In this document: positions 14,314 through 16,346 of the stretch, piece after piece
Numbering within the stretch: position 1 is the first letter of the stretch
Layout of the letters: every line of letters starts with the position of its first letter
Source: Clostridia bacterium
GTDB taxonomy: Bacteria; Bacillota; Sulfobacillia; SLMV01
Assembly (NCBI GenBank): GCA_007133365.1
Contig: SLMV01000075.1
Span: 1-16,346 of the forward strand
Direction of reading: 5' to 3'
Length of the DNA stretch: 16,346 bases
The notes under the pieces: model-generated
Told to the model about the DNA's origin: nothing
Database searches by the model: none
Seen by the model: only the letters and a program-made list of their open reading frames with translations
Translations under genes and position numbers: made by a program

Positions 14314-14537
14314 CCGAATGTTTAATGCATCATCCGATGAAGCCAAATGATCGCGACGGGGTATTCGACCCAAAAACAAGACATAGACCAACATGGCAAA
14401 GACAATCGCTGAAGCGATCGAACTATCACTTAACGACAGCGGCAATGGTCACCGGCGGATCGCGGTGACTTCTTGCTTTGTGTTCGTTAGGAGATTCACA
14501 CCGACGTGATGTGACGTTCACGACCGTGCGGCTCCCC

Positions 14538-14566
14538 TTTATCCTGGAATTCATTGGTAATATAAT
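14538..14566 (+). promoter_or_regulatory. Possible promoter for rnjA
   Basis: TATAAT (14561-14566) is a perfect -10. The matching -35 position 17 bases upstream is TTTATC (14538-14543), a weak match. A start near 14573 would give an rnjA leader of about 140 bases that contains a hairpin at 14597-14620. Confidence 0.45.
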
Positions 14567-14596
14567 GGTACCGGTGATGGGAAAATCAAATGGTTG

Positions 14597-14620
14597 CCCC
14601 GTGTCCAAGCGAACATGGGG
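14597..14620 (+). promoter_or_regulatory. Hairpin in the rnjA leader, possible attenuator
   Basis: CCCCGTGT (14597-14604) pairs with ACATGGGG (14613-14620), eight pairs including one G-U, with an 8-base loop, followed by TTTCG. A competing pairing exists: CGTGTCC (14600-14606) with GGACACG (14671-14677), which would open the hairpin. The two are mutually exclusive, as in attenuators, but the short T-run makes termination uncertain. Confidence 0.35.
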
Positions 14621-14713
14621 TTTCGAAATAGACCAAAGCAAACGCAAGAAAAGGAACGAACGGAAGACACGGACACGTTGTGAAATTGGCAGTACTGATA
14701 CGAGGTGAAAGAA

Positions 14714-16346
14714 ATGAACAGTGATTTTGCTTACGGAGACGACCAAGTCAAATTGATACCGCTCGGAGGTTTTGCGGAAATCGGAAAGAACATGATCATC
14801 TGGGAATGTGAGGATGACGCCATCGTGGTTGATGCCGGGCTCGCCTTCCCGGAGGAGCAGATGCTCGGTGTTGACATCGTCATCCCCAACATCGACTACC
14901 TACTGTCCATTCGCGATAAAGTCTCCGGTATATTCATTACCCACGGACATGAAGATCATATCGGTGCCCTACCATATGTGCTAAGGGAAATGACGGTTCC
15001 GGTTTATGGTCCGGGGCTGGCTTTGGGGTTGGTCAGTCGCAAGATGAAGGAATTTGACCTCCGATTGCCGACGGGCTCCCAAGTGGTACGCCCGCGTCAA
15101 AGGATCCGAACCTCCCGCTTTGAAATCGAGTTCTTCCGAGTCAATCATAGCATCGCAGATGCCATGGGACTCGCCATCCGAACGCCCGGCGGATTGATGG
15201 TCCACAGCGGTGATTTCAAACTGGATCATACACCCATCGATGGCCAGGTGACGGATTTTTACACCCTGGCTTCATTGGGGCATGAGGGCGTCAATTGCCT
15301 CATTATTGATTCGACCAATGCCGAGGTTCCTGGTTATACGCCAAGTGAACGCGAGGTTGGCCGACGATTGCTCGAGATTTTCCCGAAGGCGCCGGGTCGT
15401 ATTTTGATGGCGACCTTTGCTTCTAATATTCCCCGACTCCAGCAGGCAATTGATGCGGCGGAGAAGTTTGATCGGCGCGTTGCGGTGATCGGACGCAGTA
15501 TGGAGAACAGCGTCGAGGTCGCACGGGAAATGGGATATATCAAAGCCCCGTCGCGCCTCTTTATTGACGCTAATGATATCCACTCTTTGCCACCTGAAAA
15601 TCTCCTGGTCCTGACCACCGGCAGTCAGGGTGAGCCCATGAGCGCTCTATCCCGCATGTCGCGACAAGATGATCGCCGCCTTCAGATTGAACCCACCGAT
15701 ACCATCGTTATCGCGGCCAACCCAGTGCCTGGTAATGAGAAGTTAGTGTTTAAAACGGTGGATAATCTATCCAAACTCGGGGCCCATGTCATTTATGGGG
15801 GAAGCTCCGGCGTCCATGTGTCCGGCCATGCGAGTCGTGAAGAACTCAAACTGATGTTGAACCTCATCCAACCCAAGTTCGTGACTCCCGTCCACGGTGA
15901 ATATCGTCACATGAAGGCCTTCGAAGGGTTAGTAAGTGATCTCGGTTTTCGCGACAATGCGATGTTGGAGATTAATAACGGCAATATTATCGCCTTTACA
16001 TCCAAGGAGGCCCGACGAATTGGGCAAATTGGCTCCGGTGAGTTGATGGTCGATGGACTCGGGGTCGGCGATGTCGGGCGCATGGTGTTGCGCGACCGTG
16101 AACAACTTTCCCAGCACGGTATGGTGATGATTATTATCACCGTCGATGGGAAGGAAAGGGAAATTTTAGGACCTCCGGAAGTTATCACCCGGGGCTTCGT
16201 CTATGCGCGGGAGGCCGAAGCGCTCATCGAGGAAATTCGTGAGCGATCGCACCAGTGTGCGGCGGAACTACTAAAAGATCGCGGACCGAAGCGGAATGTG
16301 ATGAAAAAGAAGATACGAAACATCCTAGGGAACTTTTTGTATCAGA
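14714..16346 (+). CDS. rnjA: Ribonuclease J, 3' end cut by window
   Basis: RNase J is a zinc-dependent metallo-beta-lactamase/beta-CASP enzyme with 5'-3' exonuclease and endonuclease activity. It is central to mRNA decay and rRNA maturation in Firmicutes. The window holds 544 residues; about a dozen are expected to be missing from a usual length near 555. Visible metal ligands are His77, His79, Asp81 and His82 (HGHEDH), His145, Asp167 (HSGDF) and His394 (PVHGEYRH). The beta-CASP part shows GSQGEP (303-308) and HVSGH (368-372), and a C-terminal domain starts near 450. ATG 14714 is 5 bases after GAGGTGA (14702-14708). I call it RnjA by its upstream neighbour pnp and its similarity in motifs. 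RnjB cannot be excluded without a second copy to compare. Confidence 0.95.
   Translation, partial: MNSDFAYGDDQVKLIPLGGFAEIGKNMIIWECEDDAIVVDAGLAFPEEQMLGVDIVIPNIDYLLSIRDKVSGIFITHGHEDHIGALPYVLREMTVPVYGPGLALGLVSRKMKEFDLRLPTGSQVVRPRQRIRTSRFEIEFFRVNHSIADAMGLAIRTPGGLMVHSGDFKLDHTPIDGQVTDFYTLASLGHEGVNCLIIDSTNAEVPGYTPSEREVGRRLLEIFPKAPGRILMATFASNIPRLQQAIDAAEKFDRRVAVIGRSMENSVEVAREMGYIKAPSRLFIDANDIHSLPPENLLVLTTGSQGEPMSALSRMSRQDDRRLQIEPTDTIVIAANPVPGNEKLVFKTVDNLSKLGAHVIYGGSSGVHVSGHASREELKLMLNLIQPKFVTPVHGEYRHMKAFEGLVSDLGFRDNAMLEINNGNIIAFTSKEARRIGQIGSGELMVDGLGVGDVGRMVLRDREQLSQHGMVMIIITVDGKEREILGPPEVITRGFVYAREAEALIEEIRERSHQCAAELLKDRGPKRNVMKKKIRNILGNFLYQ

Larger units (their letters stand above)
14199..14713. 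other. 515-bp gene-poor gap between pnp and rnjA
   Basis: I find no convincing gene here. The gap holds several inverted repeats: CGGTCA/TGACCG (14214-14219/14229-14234), an 11-bp repeat (14255-14313), and GTCACCG/CGGTGAC (14448-14454/14463-14469). It also holds a consensus -10 (14561-14566) and a leader hairpin before rnjA. On the minus strand an open frame from TTG 14445 begins with a plausible single membrane helix (ASAIVFAMLVYVLFLGRIPRRD), but it lacks a good ribosome site and runs through the inverted repeat into pnp. On the plus strand a short basic frame from ATG 14577 ends at 14708, inside the rnjA ribosome site. Confidence 0.6.

Noticed and set aside
14426..14746. Minus-strand 106-codon frame opposite the rnjA leader
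   Set aside because: It overlaps the rnjA start, has no ribosome site that I can see, and matches no known family. The promoter and leader signals on the plus strand explain the region better.
1..16346. tRNA or rRNA genes, CRISPR arrays, insertion sequences, or a defence or biosynthetic cassette
   Set aside because: Reading both strands showed no tandem spaced repeats, transposase-like genes, terminal repeats around genes, or RNA-gene signatures. All large frames belong to core families.

Overview
The window reads as a chromosomal housekeeping region of a Gram-positive-type bacterium, most likely a Bacillota (Firmicutes) lineage of the Clostridia/Sulfobacillia kind. The reasons are the gene order rimP-nusA-rnpM-infB-rbfA-nrnA-truB-ribF-rpsO-pnp, the presence of RNase J and NrnA, strong AAGGAGG-type ribosome binding sites, frequent TTG starts (6 of the 14 genes whose start is in the window) and a base composition that looks slightly above 50 % GC. 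The exact genus cannot be read from the sequence. A Sulfobacillus-like organism is a guess only.

Layout. Positions 1-1637 (+) hold the end of a phosphate-uptake operon: the PstA C-terminus, PstB and PhoU. Positions 1689-2639 (-) hold a lone D-2-hydroxyacid dehydrogenase that converges on phoU. A 275-bp divergent intergenic region with an 8-bp operator-like dyad separates it from nfo (endonuclease IV, 2915-3787, +). From about 3889 onward everything lies on the + strand. An extended -10 promoter and a leader with a terminator-like hairpin precede rimP-nusA-rnpM-infB-rbfA-nrnA-truB-ribF, which are tightly packed, with three 4-base TTGA/ATGA overlaps. An internal promoter overlapping the ribF stop precedes rpsO and pnp. 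A 515-bp structured gap follows, with an 11-bp inverted repeat, a consensus -10 and a leader hairpin, and then rnjA (RNase J), which the window end cuts about a dozen codons short.

How the genes work together. The main block joins transcription elongation/termination (NusA), 30S maturation (RimP, RbfA, S15), translation initiation (IF2), tRNA modification (TruB), RNase P modulation (RnpM/YlxR) and RNA decay from fragments to nucleotides (RNase J, PNPase, NrnA), with FAD synthesis (RibF) carried along. The genes are ordinary and intact, and I see no mobile element, CRISPR array, tRNA or rRNA.

The points of interest are in the non-coding gaps. They are a probable NusA-responsive attenuator before rimP, a compact potential pseudoknot between rimP and nusA, a possible S15 autoregulatory leader before rpsO, a cluster of interleaved ATGGG/CCCAT repeats after nfo, a dyad overlapping the possible nfo promoter, and the unexplained structured gap before rnjA. 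I did not find a convincing new multi-gene system here.
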